Part shown: positions 38,847 through 47,497 of the stretch, one piece after another
Layout of the letters: every line of letters starts with the position of its first letter
How positions within the stretch are numbered: the stretch's first letter is position 1
Assembly: GCF_025399895.1 (NCBI RefSeq)
Contig: NZ_JAODUA010000001.1
Coordinates: 1,054,001-1,118,000, forward strand
Length of the DNA: 64,000 nt
Direction: 5' to 3'
DNA from: Streptomyces sp. ASQP_92
Lineage (GTDB): Bacteria; Actinomycetota; Actinomycetes; Streptomycetales; Streptomycetaceae
Notes under the pieces: model-generated
Told to the model about the DNA's origin: nothing
Database searches by the model: none
Seen by the model: only the letters and a program-made list of their open reading frames with translations
Made by a program: the position numbers and the translations under genes

Positions 38847-39241
38847 GCGAGACGCGCAAGGTCTCCTCGGGCGGCGCCTGGGAGGACCGCTTCGGCTACT
38901 CCCGCGCCGTGGAACTCCCCAACGGCCTTGTCCTGGTGTCCGGTTGTACGTCGACGGTCAAGGGCCGCATCGACGAGGGCGGCCCCTACGAGCAGACGGT
39001 CACCGCGTTCGGCGTCGCCATCGAGGCGCTGGAGTCCCTGGGGCTCGGGCGCCAGGACGTGGTGCGCACCCGTATGTACCTCACCCACGCCCGCGATGTC
39101 GAGGATGTGGGCCGCGCCCACAAGGAGCTCTTCGACGATGTGCGCCCGGCCGCGACGATGCTGATCGTGTCGGGCTTCGTCGACCCGAGCCTGGTCGTCG
39201 AGGTCGAGGTCGAGGCGTACCGGGGAGGTGCGCGGGCATGA
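38843..39241 (+). CDS. RidA/YjgF-family protein
   Basis: 132-aa protein of the Rid family, which hydrolyses reactive enamine/imine intermediates made by PLP enzymes. Typical segments are '[20 protein letters not shown]' and '[20 protein letters not shown]'. The usual catalytic Arg in the 'PAR' motif is absent: the site reads '[12 protein letters not shown]'. So it belongs to a subfamily without the canonical deaminase residue, and its activity is uncertain. Overlaps priA and hisF by 4 bases each, so it is made together with the his enzymes. Confidence 0.9.
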   Translation: MSETRKVSSGGAWEDRFGYSRAVELPNGLVLVSGCTSTVKGRIDEGGPYEQTVTAFGVAIEALESLGLGRQDVVRTRMYLTHARDVEDVGRAHKELFDDVRPAATMLIVSGFVDPSLVVEVEVEAYRGGARA

Positions 39242-39993
39242 CCCTCGCGGTACGCGTGATCCCCTGCCTGGACGTGGACAACGGACGGGTCGTCAAGGGC
39301 GTCAACTTCCAGAACCTGCGCGACGCCGGCGACCCGGTGGAGATGGCCAAGCTGTACGACGCCGAGGGCGCGGACGAGCTGACGTTCCTCGACATCACCG
39401 CCTCGTCCGGCAACCGCGAGACCACGTACGACGTGGTGCGCCGCACCGCCGAGCAGGTCTTCATCCCGCTCACCGTCGGTGGCGGCGTCCGCAGCGCCGA
39501 CGACGTCGACAAGCTGCTGCGGGCCGGCGCGGACAAGGTCGGCGTGAACACCGCCGCCATCGCCCGGCCCGAGCTGATCCGCGAGATCGCCGAGCGCTTC
39601 GGGCGCCAGGTGCTCGTCCTGTCCGTGGACGCCCGCCGCACGAAGGCCGGCACCTTCGAGGTGACGACCCACGGCGGTCGCCGGGGCACCGGGATCGACG
39701 CGGTCGAATGGGCGCACCGCGCCGCGGAGTTGGGGGCGGGGGAGATCCTGCTCAACTCCATGGACGCGGACGGCACCAAGGACGGCTACGACACGGAGAT
39801 GATCGCGGCGGTCCGCCGCCATGTCACCGTGCCGGTGATCGCCTCGGGCGGCGCGGGCCGCCTGGAGGACTTCCCTCCGGCGATCGCGGCGGGCGCGGAC
39901 GCGGTCCTCGCCGCCTCGGTGTTCCACTTCGGCGACCTGCGCATCGCGGAGGTCAAGCAGACCCTGCGCGAAGCGGGCCACCCGGTCCGCTGA
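39238..39993 (+). CDS. hisF: HisF, cyclase subunit of IGP synthase
   Basis: Uses ammonia from HisH to make imidazoleglycerol phosphate and AICAR. The 251-aa TIM barrel has the catalytic Asp pair in '[18 protein letters not shown]' and '[13 protein letters not shown]', plus the phosphate-binding '[12 protein letters not shown]'. The ATG overlaps the RidA stop. Last gene of the operon, followed by an intrinsic terminator. Confidence 0.97.
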   Translation: MTLAVRVIPCLDVDNGRVVKGVNFQNLRDAGDPVEMAKLYDAEGADELTFLDITASSGNRETTYDVVRRTAEQVFIPLTVGGGVRSADDVDKLLRAGADKVGVNTAAIARPELIREIAERFGRQVLVLSVDARRTKAGTFEVTTHGGRRGTGIDAVEWAHRAAELGAGEILLNSMDADGTKDGYDTEMIAAVRRHVTVPVIASGGAGRLEDFPPAIAAGADAVLAASVFHFGDLRIAEVKQTLREAGHPVR

Positions 39994-40003
39994 CCGCCGA
40001 GGA

Positions 40004-40034
40004 GGGCCCGGGGGTGCGCCCCCGGGCCCTTTTT
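40004..40034 (+). terminator. his operon terminator
   Basis: Perfect 11-bp stem GGGCCCGGGGG/CCCCCGGGCCC, loop TGCG, followed by TTTTT. A classical rho-independent terminator, 10 bases behind hisF. Confidence 0.95.
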
Positions 40035-40057
40035 CGTCCCCGGATGCGCAGCATTAG

Positions 40058-40107
40058 TTGCACAACTTTTATTGCGCAAGTTTCCTTTCTCATCTAGCGT
40101 GGCGCGT
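40058..40107 (+). promoter_or_regulatory. Promoter and tandem operators of the ArsR-type gene
   Basis: Two similar palindromic sites, TTGCACAA (40058-40065) and TTGCGCAA (40072-40079), are 14 bases apart. The second overlaps the -35 box TTGCGC (40072-40077); a 17-base spacer leads to TAGCGT (40095-40100). A transcript would start at about 40107, at the ATG itself, so it would be leaderless. The arrangement suggests repression by the regulator encoded just downstream. Confidence 0.65.
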
Positions 40108-40695
40108 ATGGCACCCCAGGGAAACCGCAGGATCACGGATGTCGCCACGCTCAAGGCGTTCGGCCATCCCCTGCGTATGAAGCTCTACCGCGCGCTGTAC
40201 ATCGCCCGCACCGCCACCGCCTCCCAGCTCGCCGACCAGGTCGACGAGGCGGTCTCACTGGTCAGCTACCACCTGCGCAAACTCGCCGACCACGGCCTCA
40301 TCGAAGAGGCCGAGGGCCAGGGCACGGACGGGCGGGAGCGGTGGTGGCGGCCCGCCTCGGACGGCATCAGCTACCGCCACGAGGACTTCAACGACGCCCC
40401 CGAGCGGGTGGCCGCGCACACCTCCGTCACCCGCCTCCTCGTGGAACAGCGGATGGAGCTCTACCGGAGCTTCCTCGACCAGATGGCCGCCTGGAGCGCC
40501 GAGTGGACCGGCGCCGCCTTCGGCAGCGAGTACGCGGTGCGGCTGACCCCCGCCGAGGTGCGCGAGATGGAGGCCGAACTCGACGCCGTGCTCGGCAGGT
40601 TCAAGGAGCGGGGCGAGGCCGCGGCCACGGCCGGCGACACCGAGGGCCGCGAGAACGTGGCGGTCCACCTGTACGGCTTCCCCTTCCGCGTCTGA
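40108..40695 (+). CDS. ArsR-type winged-helix transcriptional regulator
   Basis: 195-aa protein with an N-terminal winged helix: 'LKAFGHPLRMKLYRALYIAR' and the recognition segment 'LADQVDEAVSLVSYHLRKLADHG' are typical of the ArsR/HTH_20 group. There is no CxxC or other metal-binding motif near the helix, so it is probably not a metal sensor. The C-terminal half is helical and may bind a ligand or make the dimer. It is followed after 11 bases by a MFS transporter, its likely target. Confidence 0.88.
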   Translation: MAPQGNRRITDVATLKAFGHPLRMKLYRALYIARTATASQLADQVDEAVSLVSYHLRKLADHGLIEEAEGQGTDGRERWWRPASDGISYRHEDFNDAPERVAAHTSVTRLLVEQRMELYRSFLDQMAAWSAEWTGAAFGSEYAVRLTPAEVREMEAELDAVLGRFKERGEAAATAGDTEGRENVAVHLYGFPFRV

Positions 40696-40706
40696 GAGGC
40701 CCCGTC

Positions 40707-41948
40707 ATGTCCCTGACCACCCGCATACCGCCGGCCCCGGCGCGCCCCGCCCACCGCGACGCCAACGTCCTGCGCTGGCTCGCCGCGTACACCTTCTCGC
40801 TCGTCGGCGACAGCGTGTACTACATGGCGCTGGCCTGGGCCGCGGCCCGCTCCGGGAGCGCCGGGCAGGCCGGTCTCGTGCTCGCGGTTGGCGCCGTGCC
40901 GAGGGCACTGCTCATGCTCGGCGGGGGAGTGGTCGCCGACCGGTTCGGACCGCGCCGGGTCGTCATCGGCAGCGACGCCGCCCGCAGCGTGATCATCCTG
41001 GGCATGGCGGCCGTGCTGCTCGTCACCGGCCCCCAGCTGTGGCTGCTGATCGTGCTCGCCCTGGTCTTCGGCGCGGTGGACGCGGTCCTGCTGCCCGCGC
41101 TCGGCGCACTGCCGCCCAGGATCACCGGGCCCGGCGAACTCGCCCGGGTCCAGGGCCTCAAGGGCCTCTCCGCCCGCGTCGCCAACATCACCGGCGCCCC
41201 GCTCGGCGGCCTCGCCGTCGCGCTCGGCGGCACCGCCGCCACCTTCGCCGTGGCGGGCACCCTGTTCGCGGCCTCGACCGCGCTGCTCGTACGGGTCCGC
41301 ATCGCCCGGCTCGACGACGAGGCGCCGCGCACCGCGCAGCCCCCGCTGCGCGACCTCGCCGCCGGGCTGCGCTACATCCGCCGCCACCGGCTGCTCGCCC
41401 CCCTGATGCTGGTCATCGCCATCGGCGAACTGGGCTTCGCGGCCCCGCTCAACATCGGACTCGCGCTGCTCGCCAAGGAGCGGGCCTGGGGCGCGGCCGG
41501 CATGGGATGGATCGTCGCGGCGTTCGGGGCCGGCGCCGGGGCCGCCTCCCTGCTGCTCTCGCTGCGCGGCCGCATCCCCCGGGCCGGCCTCGTCCTGCCC
41601 CTCTCCCTGCTCGGCGGCACCCTCGCGATCGCGGCCCTCGCATACGCCCCCTCCGTGGCGTACGCCGCCGTCGCCGGGGTCTTCATCGGGCTGCTCGCCG
41701 GGCTGAGCGGAGCCCTGTGCGGCGCGCTGATACAGACCGCCACCGAGCCCGCCTATCTGGGCCGGGTCACGGCGGTCGCCTCCCTGTTCACGATGGGCGT
41801 CGCGCCGCTCGGCTATCCGCTGGCGGGCGCCGCCATCGGCGCATGGGGCACCACACCGGTCTTCCTGGTCAGCGCGGGAGTGTGCGCGACGGGCGCGGTG
41901 AGCGGGCTCGCCTCCCGCCACCTGCGCCGCGCCGAACTCCCGCGCTGA
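40707..41948 (+). CDS. Major facilitator superfamily transporter
   Basis: 413-aa protein with about 12 hydrophobic segments. The first part 'YTFSLVGDSVYYMALAWAA' and the loop 'GGGVVADRFGPRRVVIGSD' fit the MFS motif A in the MFS_3/enterobactin-exporter-like group. It probably exports a drug or metabolite. It forms a unit with the ArsR-type regulator. Its stop is 19 bases from that of the convergent gene. Confidence 0.9.
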   Translation: MSLTTRIPPAPARPAHRDANVLRWLAAYTFSLVGDSVYYMALAWAAARSGSAGQAGLVLAVGAVPRALLMLGGGVVADRFGPRRVVIGSDAARSVIILGMAAVLLVTGPQLWLLIVLALVFGAVDAVLLPALGALPPRITGPGELARVQGLKGLSARVANITGAPLGGLAVALGGTAATFAVAGTLFAASTALLVRVRIARLDDEAPRTAQPPLRDLAAGLRYIRRHRLLAPLMLVIAIGELGFAAPLNIGLALLAKERAWGAAGMGWIVAAFGAGAGAASLLLSLRGRIPRAGLVLPLSLLGGTLAIAALAYAPSVAYAAVAGVFIGLLAGLSGALCGALIQTATEPAYLGRVTAVASLFTMGVAPLGYPLAGAAIGAWGTTPVFLVSAGVCATGAVSGLASRHLRRAELPR

Positions 41949-41967
41949 GCCGCCGGACGCGGTGGCG

Positions 41968-42600
41968 CTAGATGCCGAGCTTGGCCTCCAGCGCCCGCGC
42001 CGAGGCCTCCTTGTCCCCCTCGATCCCCACCTGCGCCGCCTCCTGGCGACCGTACGCGAACAGCGTCAGCTCGCCCGGCTCACCGGTGACCGTCACCACC
42101 GGGGTGCCCTTGTGCGCCACCACCGTCCGGCCGTCCGGCCGTCGCAGCACCAGGCCCACCGGCGACCTGCGGCCCGTGATCCGCGCGGCCCGCTCGAGCC
42201 GGGTCCACAGCACGTCCGCGAAGACCGGATCGAGCTCGCGGGGCGTCCAGTCCGGCTGGGACCGGCGGACGTCCTCGGCGTGGATGTAGAACTCCACCGC
42301 GTTGGCCACCTCGTCGACCTGCTTGAGGTTGTACGGGGAGTACTTCGGGGGGCCGGTGCGGATGAGCTGGATCAGTTCCTCGTACGGCTTCGCGGCGAAT
42401 TCGGCCTGGACCCGCTCCAGGCGGTTCTTCAGCACCGGGATCACGATCCCGCCCGCCGCGTCCAGGCGCCGTTCGCGCACCACCACATGGGCCGCGAGTT
42501 CGCGGGCCGTCCAGCCCTCGCAGAGGGTCGGCGCTTCCGGGCCCGCCGCCTCCAACAGGTCGGCGAGCAGAAGCCGTTCACGCTTGGCATGGGTCGACAT
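41968..42600 (-). CDS. TIGR03085-like DinB/maleylpyruvate isomerase-family protein
   Basis: 210-aa protein with an N-terminal four-helix domain of the DinB/mycothiol-dependent type: '[20 protein letters not shown]', '[20 protein letters not shown]', and a late '[17 protein letters not shown]'. The His residues in 'AAHVVV' and 'FYIHAEDV' are likely metal ligands. Mycothiol-dependent enzymes in this family exist in actinobacteria, but the reaction is unknown here. Start ATG 42600 divergent from hisI; an upstream frame is open but has no good start. Confidence 0.85.
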   Translation of the reverse strand: MSTHAKRERLLLADLLEAAGPEAPTLCEGWTARELAAHVVVRERRLDAAGGIVIPVLKNRLERVQAEFAAKPYEELIQLIRTGPPKYSPYNLKQVDEVANAVEFYIHAEDVRRSQPDWTPRELDPVFADVLWTRLERAARITGRRSPVGLVLRRPDGRTVVAHKGTPVVTVTGEPGELTLFAYGRQEAAQVGIEGDKEASARALEAKLGI

Positions 42601-42683
42601 GTCCGCCAGCGTACGGCCGCCGGGCACGTCCGGACAGTGGACGTGCCGCCCGGACGCCCCGCCGGCCACGGCAGAATGGCGGC

Positions 42684-43034
42684 ATGACCAGCAATCTCGA
42701 CCCCGCCATCGCCGCCCGCCTCAAGCGCGGCGCGGATGGTCTGGTCCCGGCCATCGCCCAGCAGTACGACACCGGCGAGGTGCTCATGCTCGGCTGGATG
42801 GACGACGAGGCCCTGCACCGCACCCTGACCACCGGCCGCTGCACGTACTGGTCGCGCAGCCGCCAGGAGTACTGGGTCAAGGGCGACACCTCCGGGCACG
42901 TCCAGCACGTGAAGTCGGTCGCCCTGGACTGCGACGCGGACACGGTCCTGGTCAAGGTGGACCAGGTGGGCGCGGCCTGCCACACCGGGGACCGCACCTG
43001 CTTCGACGCCGACGTACTCGACCTCGGGAAGTAG
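42684..43034 (+). CDS. hisI: Phosphoribosyl-AMP cyclohydrolase HisI
   Basis: Third step of histidine synthesis: opens the adenine ring of PR-AMP. 116 aa, cyclohydrolase only (the pyrophosphohydrolase HisE is separate in actinobacteria). Zinc and magnesium ligands are seen in '[20 protein letters not shown]' and 'TGDRTCF', and the family motif '[19 protein letters not shown]' is complete. It lies outside the main his operon, 2 bases before trpE, so it is likely expressed with tryptophan genes. Confidence 0.97.
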   Translation: MTSNLDPAIAARLKRGADGLVPAIAQQYDTGEVLMLGWMDDEALHRTLTTGRCTYWSRSRQEYWVKGDTSGHVQHVKSVALDCDADTVLVKVDQVGAACHTGDRTCFDADVLDLGK

Positions 43035-43036
43035 TC

Positions 43037-44521
43037 ATGGACCTGGAGACCTTCCGCAAGCTCGCCGTCGACCGCCGCGTCATCCCCGTGCACCGCCGCC
43101 TCCTCGCGGACGGCGACACCCCGGTCGGCCTCTACCGCAAGCTCGCCGCCGAGCGGCCGGGCACCTTTCTGCTGGAGTCGGCCGAGAACGGGCGGTCCTG
43201 GTCGCGGTACTCGTTCGTGGGCGTACGCTCCGCCGCGACCCTCACCGCCCGCGACGGGCAGGCCCACTGGATCGGTACGCCGCCGGTCGGCGTCCCCACT
43301 TCGGGTGATCCTCTCCAGGCACTCAAAGCCACCGTCGAGACCCTGCACACCCCGCGCGACCCGGACACCGCAATGCCGCCCTTCACCGGCGGCATGGTCG
43401 GCTACCTCGGCTACGACATCGTGCGCAGGCTGGAGAAGATCGGCGAGCACGGGGGCGACGACCTCCAACTCCCCGAGCTGACCATGCTGCTCACCTCCGA
43501 CCTCGCGGTGCTCGACCACTGGGACGGCTCGGTCCTGCTGATCGCCAACGCGATCAACCACAACGACCTCGCCACCGGTGTGGACGAGGCGTACCAGGAC
43601 GCCCTGGCGCGGCTCGACGCCATGGAGGCCGATCTGGCCAAGCCCACCGAGTACGCCCCGGTCGCGCTGCCCGACTCGGAACTGCCCGAGTACACCGCGC
43701 TGTGGGGCGGCAAGGCCTACCAGGACGCGGTCGAGGACATCAAGGAGCGGATCCGGGCCGGCGAGGCATTCCAGGTGGTGCCCTCGCAGCGCTTCGAAAC
43801 CCCGTGCCGCGCAAGCGCGTTGGACGTCTACCGGGTGCTGCGGGCCACCAACCCCTCGCCCTACATGTACCTGTTCCGCTTCGACGGCTTCGACGTCGTC
43901 GGCTCCAGCCCCGAGGCGCTCGTCAAGGTCGAGGACGGCCGGGCGCTGCTGCACCCCATCGCCGGGACCCGGCCGCGCGGCGCCACCCCGCGGCGCGACC
44001 AGGAGCTCGCCGACGAACTGCTCGCCGACGCCAAGGAGCGTGCCGAGCACCTCATGCTCGTCGACCTCGGCCGCAACGACCTGGGCCGGGTCTGCGAGCC
44101 CGGTTCGGTGGAGGTCGTCGACTTCATGTCGATCGAGCGGTACTCCCATGTGATGCACATCGTGTCGACGGTGACCGGCACGGTCGCCCGGGGGCGCACC
44201 GCGTTCGACGTCCTCACGGCCTGCTTCCCGGCCGGCACGCTCTCCGGCGCCCCCAAGCCCCGCGCGATGCAGATCATCGAGGAGCTGGAGCCCAGCCGCC
44301 GGGGTCTGTACGGAGGCTGCGTCGGCTACCTCGACTTCGCCGGGGACCTGGACACCGCGATCGCCATCCGCACCGCGCTGCTGCGGAACGGCACCGCCTA
44401 TGTCCAGGCCGGCGCCGGCGTGGTCGCCGACTCGGACCCGGTCGCCGAGGACGAGGAGTGCCGCAACAAGGCGGCCGCCGTGCTGCGCGCGGTCGACACG
44501 GCCAACCGGCTCGGCCGCTGA
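43037..44521 (+). CDS. trpE: Anthranilate synthase component I TrpE
   Basis: Makes anthranilate from chorismate with a glutamine amidotransferase subunit TrpG, whose gene is not in this window. 494 aa. The N-terminal feedback-binding motif is '[18 protein letters not shown]', and the chorismate-binding domain has '[18 protein letters not shown]', '[18 protein letters not shown]', '[16 protein letters not shown]' and '[18 protein letters not shown]'. The ATG at 43037 is 2 bases behind hisI. Confidence 0.96.
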   Translation: MDLETFRKLAVDRRVIPVHRRLLADGDTPVGLYRKLAAERPGTFLLESAENGRSWSRYSFVGVRSAATLTARDGQAHWIGTPPVGVPTSGDPLQALKATVETLHTPRDPDTAMPPFTGGMVGYLGYDIVRRLEKIGEHGGDDLQLPELTMLLTSDLAVLDHWDGSVLLIANAINHNDLATGVDEAYQDALARLDAMEADLAKPTEYAPVALPDSELPEYTALWGGKAYQDAVEDIKERIRAGEAFQVVPSQRFETPCRASALDVYRVLRATNPSPYMYLFRFDGFDVVGSSPEALVKVEDGRALLHPIAGTRPRGATPRRDQELADELLADAKERAEHLMLVDLGRNDLGRVCEPGSVEVVDFMSIERYSHVMHIVSTVTGTVARGRTAFDVLTACFPAGTLSGAPKPRAMQIIEELEPSRRGLYGGCVGYLDFAGDLDTAIAIRTALLRNGTAYVQAGAGVVADSDPVAEDEECRNKAAAVLRAVDTANRLGR

Positions 44522-44612
44522 GCTGCGGCGGTCCGGTCCGCCGGGCCCCGGCGGACCGCCGCAGCCGCCCCCGGGTGACGCCCCGGGCGGCGCGCAGGCG
44601 ATAGTGGAGTAC

Positions 44613-45260
44613 GTGAGTGCCGCATCCGTACCCCAGCCCCGTGCCGAAGCCGCCGCGCCGTCCGCCCGCGGCGGAGGGCGCCGCAGCCTGGCCGCCGCCC
44701 TGCTCGCCGGTGCCGTCGGCGCCGCCGTCGTCCTCATGGCCTCCGGGCAGACCTGGGCGCACGGCGACGCGGCCGTCGGCGGCGGCGCGCTCCCGCTGAA
44801 GGCCTCCGGCGGCGACATCACCGGGGTGCCCTCCGCGCTCGCGATCGTCGGACTCGCCGCCCTCGTCGCGGTCTTCGCCGTGCGCGGCGCGGGCCGCCTC
44901 CTGGTCGCCGGACTGCTCACGCTCAGCGGCGCCGGAGCCGCGGCGACCGCCTGGCTCGGCGTGGGCGACAGCGCGGCCCTGGACGAGAAGGCGGCCAAGG
45001 CCAGCGGCGACGCGGCCGCCACCGTCGGCGCGCTCACCCACACCGGCTGGCCCTACGTCGCCGTCGCGGGCGGCGTCCTGCTGCTCCTCGCCGGGCTCCT
45101 GGCACTCCGCTTCGGCGCGTCCTGGCCCGCGATGGGCGGCCGCTACGAGCGCGACGGCACCCCCCGCCCGCGCAAGGCGCGCACCGCGCCCGACCCCGAG
45201 CGCCCCGAGGAACTGTGGAAGGCGCTCGACCGCGGCGAGGATCCGACGCGCGAGAGCTGA
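44613..45260 (+). CDS. TIGR02234-like Trp biosynthesis-associated membrane protein
   Basis: 215-aa protein with about four hydrophobic segments: 'SLAAALLAGAVGAAVVLMAS', 'VPSALAIVGLAALVAVFAV', 'LLVAGLLTLSGAGAAATAWL' and 'PYVAVAGGVLLLLAGLLAL'. The family occurs next to trpE and trpC in actinobacteria and is named after that context; its role is unknown. The C-terminus is a charged tail ending in 'EELWKALDRGEDPTRES'. GTG 44613 is taken as start; GTG 44604 would add three residues. Confidence 0.85.
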   Translation: MSAASVPQPRAEAAAPSARGGGRRSLAAALLAGAVGAAVVLMASGQTWAHGDAAVGGGALPLKASGGDITGVPSALAIVGLAALVAVFAVRGAGRLLVAGLLTLSGAGAAATAWLGVGDSAALDEKAAKASGDAAATVGALTHTGWPYVAVAGGVLLLLAGLLALRFGASWPAMGGRYERDGTPRPRKARTAPDPERPEELWKALDRGEDPTRES

Positions 45261-45414
45261 CCCCCGCACTCACCCACGCGTCCCGGTACGGGACAATGGC
45301 ATCGAGCGTCGGGTTCGACGACAGCGGTGGCGGCAGGATCCGCGGGCGGCAAGCCGCCATCGGCGCCGACAGCGACGACGACAACACGGAACACACCTAC
45401 GAGGAGCAACCCCC

Positions 45415-45684
45415 ATGGCGAAGAGCGGCCACGGCCACACCCCGGCAGCCTGGACCGGTGTCATCATTGCCTTCATCGGATTCTGCGTGACCTGCGTCTT
45501 CATAGTGGCCGCCAACCCGGTGGGCTTCTGGGCCGGCATCGCGCTCCTCGCCATCGCGGCCATCGTCGGCGGCGTCATGAAGATGGCGGGCCTCGGCACC
45601 CCCAAGGACACCCCCGAGATCTCGCGCCTGCGCGAGGACGCCGCCGCCAAGGTGCGCGCCCGCCTCGAGGCCCAGGCCGGCTGA
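45415..45684 (+). CDS. HGxxPAAW family membrane protein
   Basis: 89-aa protein with the N-terminal motif 'HGHTPAAWTGV' that names the family, and two hydrophobic segments ('VIIAFIGFCVTCVFIVA', 'WAGIALLAIAAIVGGVM'). The C-terminus is a charged helix. The family is known only from actinobacteria, in the trp neighbourhood; function unknown. Start ATG 45415 follows GAGGAG (45400-45405). Confidence 0.9.
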   Translation: MAKSGHGHTPAAWTGVIIAFIGFCVTCVFIVAANPVGFWAGIALLAIAAIVGGVMKMAGLGTPKDTPEISRLREDAAAKVRARLEAQAG

Positions 45685-45703
45685 ACCCGAAAGCCACCGC
45701 GCG

Positions 45704-45729
45704 AGGCGCAGCCCGTACGGGCTGCGCCT
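45704..45729 (+). terminator. Terminator behind the HGxxPAAW gene
   Basis: Perfect 11-bp stem AGGCGCAGCCC/GGGCTGCGCCT around GTAC, followed by TTTCC, 19 bases after the stop codon. Confidence 0.75.
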
Positions 45730-45756
45730 TTCCATGTGAACGGGGACAATCACCCA

Positions 45757-46221
45757 GTGGACGCAGCCCAGCCGACCCCCGCCCCGGCGCACCCCGTGCC
45801 GGCCTCCCTCACCGCCCGGCCCGCCACCGCGGCCCGCCGCCTCCTGGTACCGCTCGGCACGCTCGGCGCGGTGGCCTCGGCCTTCGCGTACGTGGGCCTG
45901 GTGGACCCGAACCAGCCGGGCCACTACCCGGTCTGCCCGCTGTTCCGGTTCACCGGCGTCTACTGCCCGGGCTGCGGCGGGCTGCGCAGCGCCCACGACT
46001 TCGTCACCGGACACTTCGCGGCCGCCGTCCACTCCAACGCGCTGGCCGTCGCCGGCTATCTGGTCTTCGCCGCGGTCTGGGTCCTGTGGGCCGTGCGCTC
46101 GGCCCGGGGCCTGCCCCTGCGGATCGCCCTCGGCGACCGCCAGTGGTGGCTCGTCGGAGCGGCCGTACTGATCTTCTCGGTGGTCCGGAACCTGCCGTTC
46201 GGCTCCGTGCTCGCGCCATGA
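45757..46221 (+). CDS. DUF2752 family membrane protein
   Basis: 154-aa protein with the DUF2752 signature 'YPVCPLFRFTGVYCPGCGG', containing three Cys (one CxxC pair), followed by 'LRSAHDFVTGHF' and three hydrophobic segments. The family's role is unknown. Start: GTG 45757 follows a GACAAT box at a distance of 6 bases and would be leaderless; a GTG at 45736 in the same frame would add seven residues but overlaps the terminator area. The gene lies between the trpE and trpC groups. Confidence 0.87.
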   Translation: MDAAQPTPAPAHPVPASLTARPATAARRLLVPLGTLGAVASAFAYVGLVDPNQPGHYPVCPLFRFTGVYCPGCGGLRSAHDFVTGHFAAAVHSNALAVAGYLVFAAVWVLWAVRSARGLPLRIALGDRQWWLVGAAVLIFSVVRNLPFGSVLAP

Positions 46222-46244
46222 CGCAACGACAAACCCGCAGGTGA

Positions 46245-46263
46245 CGTCCCAATTATTGGGACG
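46245..46263. promoter_or_regulatory. 19-bp palindrome upstream of trpC
   Basis: CGTCCCAAT-T-ATTGGGACG, a perfect 9-bp inverted repeat around one base, in the 165-base gap before trpC. A second short repeat, CCGGT-CA-ACCGG, follows directly (46264-46275). A TACCAT box at 46302-46307 is a candidate -10. No T-run follows, and its AT-rich centre is unlike the terminators nearby, so an operator is more probable. Confidence 0.6.
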
Positions 46264-46386
46264 CCGGTCAACCGGATGCGATGCCTTCGCCCCGGTGCGG
46301 ATACCATCGTCATGGCTGATCGTGACCGCTTGGGAGGGTCACCCTCGTCCTGACCGACATCACCGTCCCGGAAGGGGGCCGCTCGC

Positions 46387-47196
46387 GTGAGTGTGCTCGA
46401 CGAGATCATCGAAGGCGTCCGCGCCGACCTCGGGGAGCGGCAGGCGCGTGTCAGCCTCGACGAGCTGAAGGAGCGCGCCGAGAAGGCGCCCCCGGCCCGT
46501 GACGGGGTCGCGGCCCTGCGCGGTGACGGCGTGAAGGTCATCTGCGAGGTCAAGCGCTCCAGCCCCTCCAAGGGCGCGCTCGCCGCCATCGCGGACCCCG
46601 CTGCCCTCGCCGCCGACTACGCCGCGGGCGGTGCGTCCGTCATCTCCGTCCTGACCGAGCAGCGCCGCTTCGGCGGCTCGCTCGCCGACCTGGAGGCCGT
46701 GCGCGCCAAGGTCGACACCCCCATCCTGCGCAAGGACTTCATCGTCACCGCCTACCAGCTCTGGGAGGCCCGCGCGTACGGCGCCGACCTGGTGCTCCTG
46801 ATCGTGGCCGCGCTGGACCAGCCGGCCCTGGTGTCGCTGATCGAGCGCGCCGAGTCGATCGGGCTCACCCCGCTGGTCGAGGTGCACGACGAGGACGAGG
46901 TCGAGCGCGCCGTGGACGCCGGAGCCAAGATCATCGGCGTCAACGCGCGCAATCTGAAGGACCTCAAGGTCGACCGCACCACCTTCGACCGCGTCGCCCC
47001 GGAGATCCCGAACCACATCGTGAAGATCGCCGAGTCCGGCGTCCGCGGCCCGCACGACCTCATCGCGTACGCCAACGCCGGCGCCGACGCGGTGCTGGTC
47101 GGCGAGTCCCTGGTCACCGGCAAGGACCCGCGCGCCGCCGTCGCCGACCTGGTCGCCGCCGGCGCCCACCCGGCCCTGCGCCACGGGCGGAGCTGA
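46387..47196 (+). CDS. trpC: Indole-3-glycerol phosphate synthase TrpC
   Basis: Fourth step of tryptophan synthesis after anthranilate formation, closing the indole ring. 269-aa TIM barrel with '[16 protein letters not shown]', 'VSVLTEQ'-type '[20 protein letters not shown]', '[17 protein letters not shown]' and '[15 protein letters not shown]'. The catalytic Lys and Glu residues of these motifs are present. GTG start at 46387 follows GGAAGGGGG (46370-46378). First gene of the trpC-M-B-A unit. Confidence 0.97.
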   Translation: MSVLDEIIEGVRADLGERQARVSLDELKERAEKAPPARDGVAALRGDGVKVICEVKRSSPSKGALAAIADPAALAADYAAGGASVISVLTEQRRFGGSLADLEAVRAKVDTPILRKDFIVTAYQLWEARAYGADLVLLIVAALDQPALVSLIERAESIGLTPLVEVHDEDEVERAVDAGAKIIGVNARNLKDLKVDRTTFDRVAPEIPNHIVKIAESGVRGPHDLIAYANAGADAVLVGESLVTGKDPRAAVADLVAAGAHPALRHGRS

Positions 47197-47200
47197 CCCG

Positions 47201-47344
47201 ATGTCCATCGCCGTCCGCCTCGCACCCGGCTGCCGCCCCCGCGGCTGCCGCGCTCCGGCGCGCCGGGTGCACGGACGGCGCGTGCGCTACGTGATCGGCT
47301 CGGAACCCGGCCAGGTCAACGGCATGCGATGGCGACGCGGCTGA
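47201..47344 (+). CDS. trpM: TrpM, small tryptophan biosynthesis modulator
   Basis: A 47-aa Arg-rich product ('MSIAVRLAPGCRPRGCRAPA' at the start, 'GQVNGMRWRRG' at the end), 4 bases after trpC. Its place between trpC and trpB corresponds to trpM (formerly trpX) of S. coelicolor, shown to affect tryptophan synthesis and differentiation. The S. coelicolor product is somewhat longer. The assignment rests mostly on position, size and basic composition. Confidence 0.82.
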   Translation: MSIAVRLAPGCRPRGCRAPARRVHGRRVRYVIGSEPGQVNGMRWRRG

Positions 47345-47497
47345 GCTGAGCGCCCCTTCAGGGGCGCGGGGAACTGCGCGACCGGCCCGATACCGCGGAC
47401 GGACGCACAACCACGCGCACCCGCACGGCGTTCGGCGCACTCGTGCCCACCAGCCAACCCAGGACCCGGGGCCGCGACGCCCCCGCGAGGTATCCGC
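47345..47497. repeat. trpM-trpB gap with one dispersed repeat copy
   Basis: Contains GCGCCCC-TTCA-GGGGCGC (47350-47367), which is a hairpin, and the 19-mer GGGGCGCGGGGAACTGCGC at 47361-47379, the exact reverse complement of the copies at 8244-8435. Thus the trp unit carries a mobile-looking repeat between trpM and trpB. The ribosome-binding site of trpB is CGAGG (47486-47490). Confidence 0.8.

Noticed and set aside
46312..46353. Short frame before trpC as a Trp attenuator leader peptide
   Set aside because: The 13 codons contain no Trp, there is no ribosome-binding site and no terminator/antiterminator pair in front of trpC.
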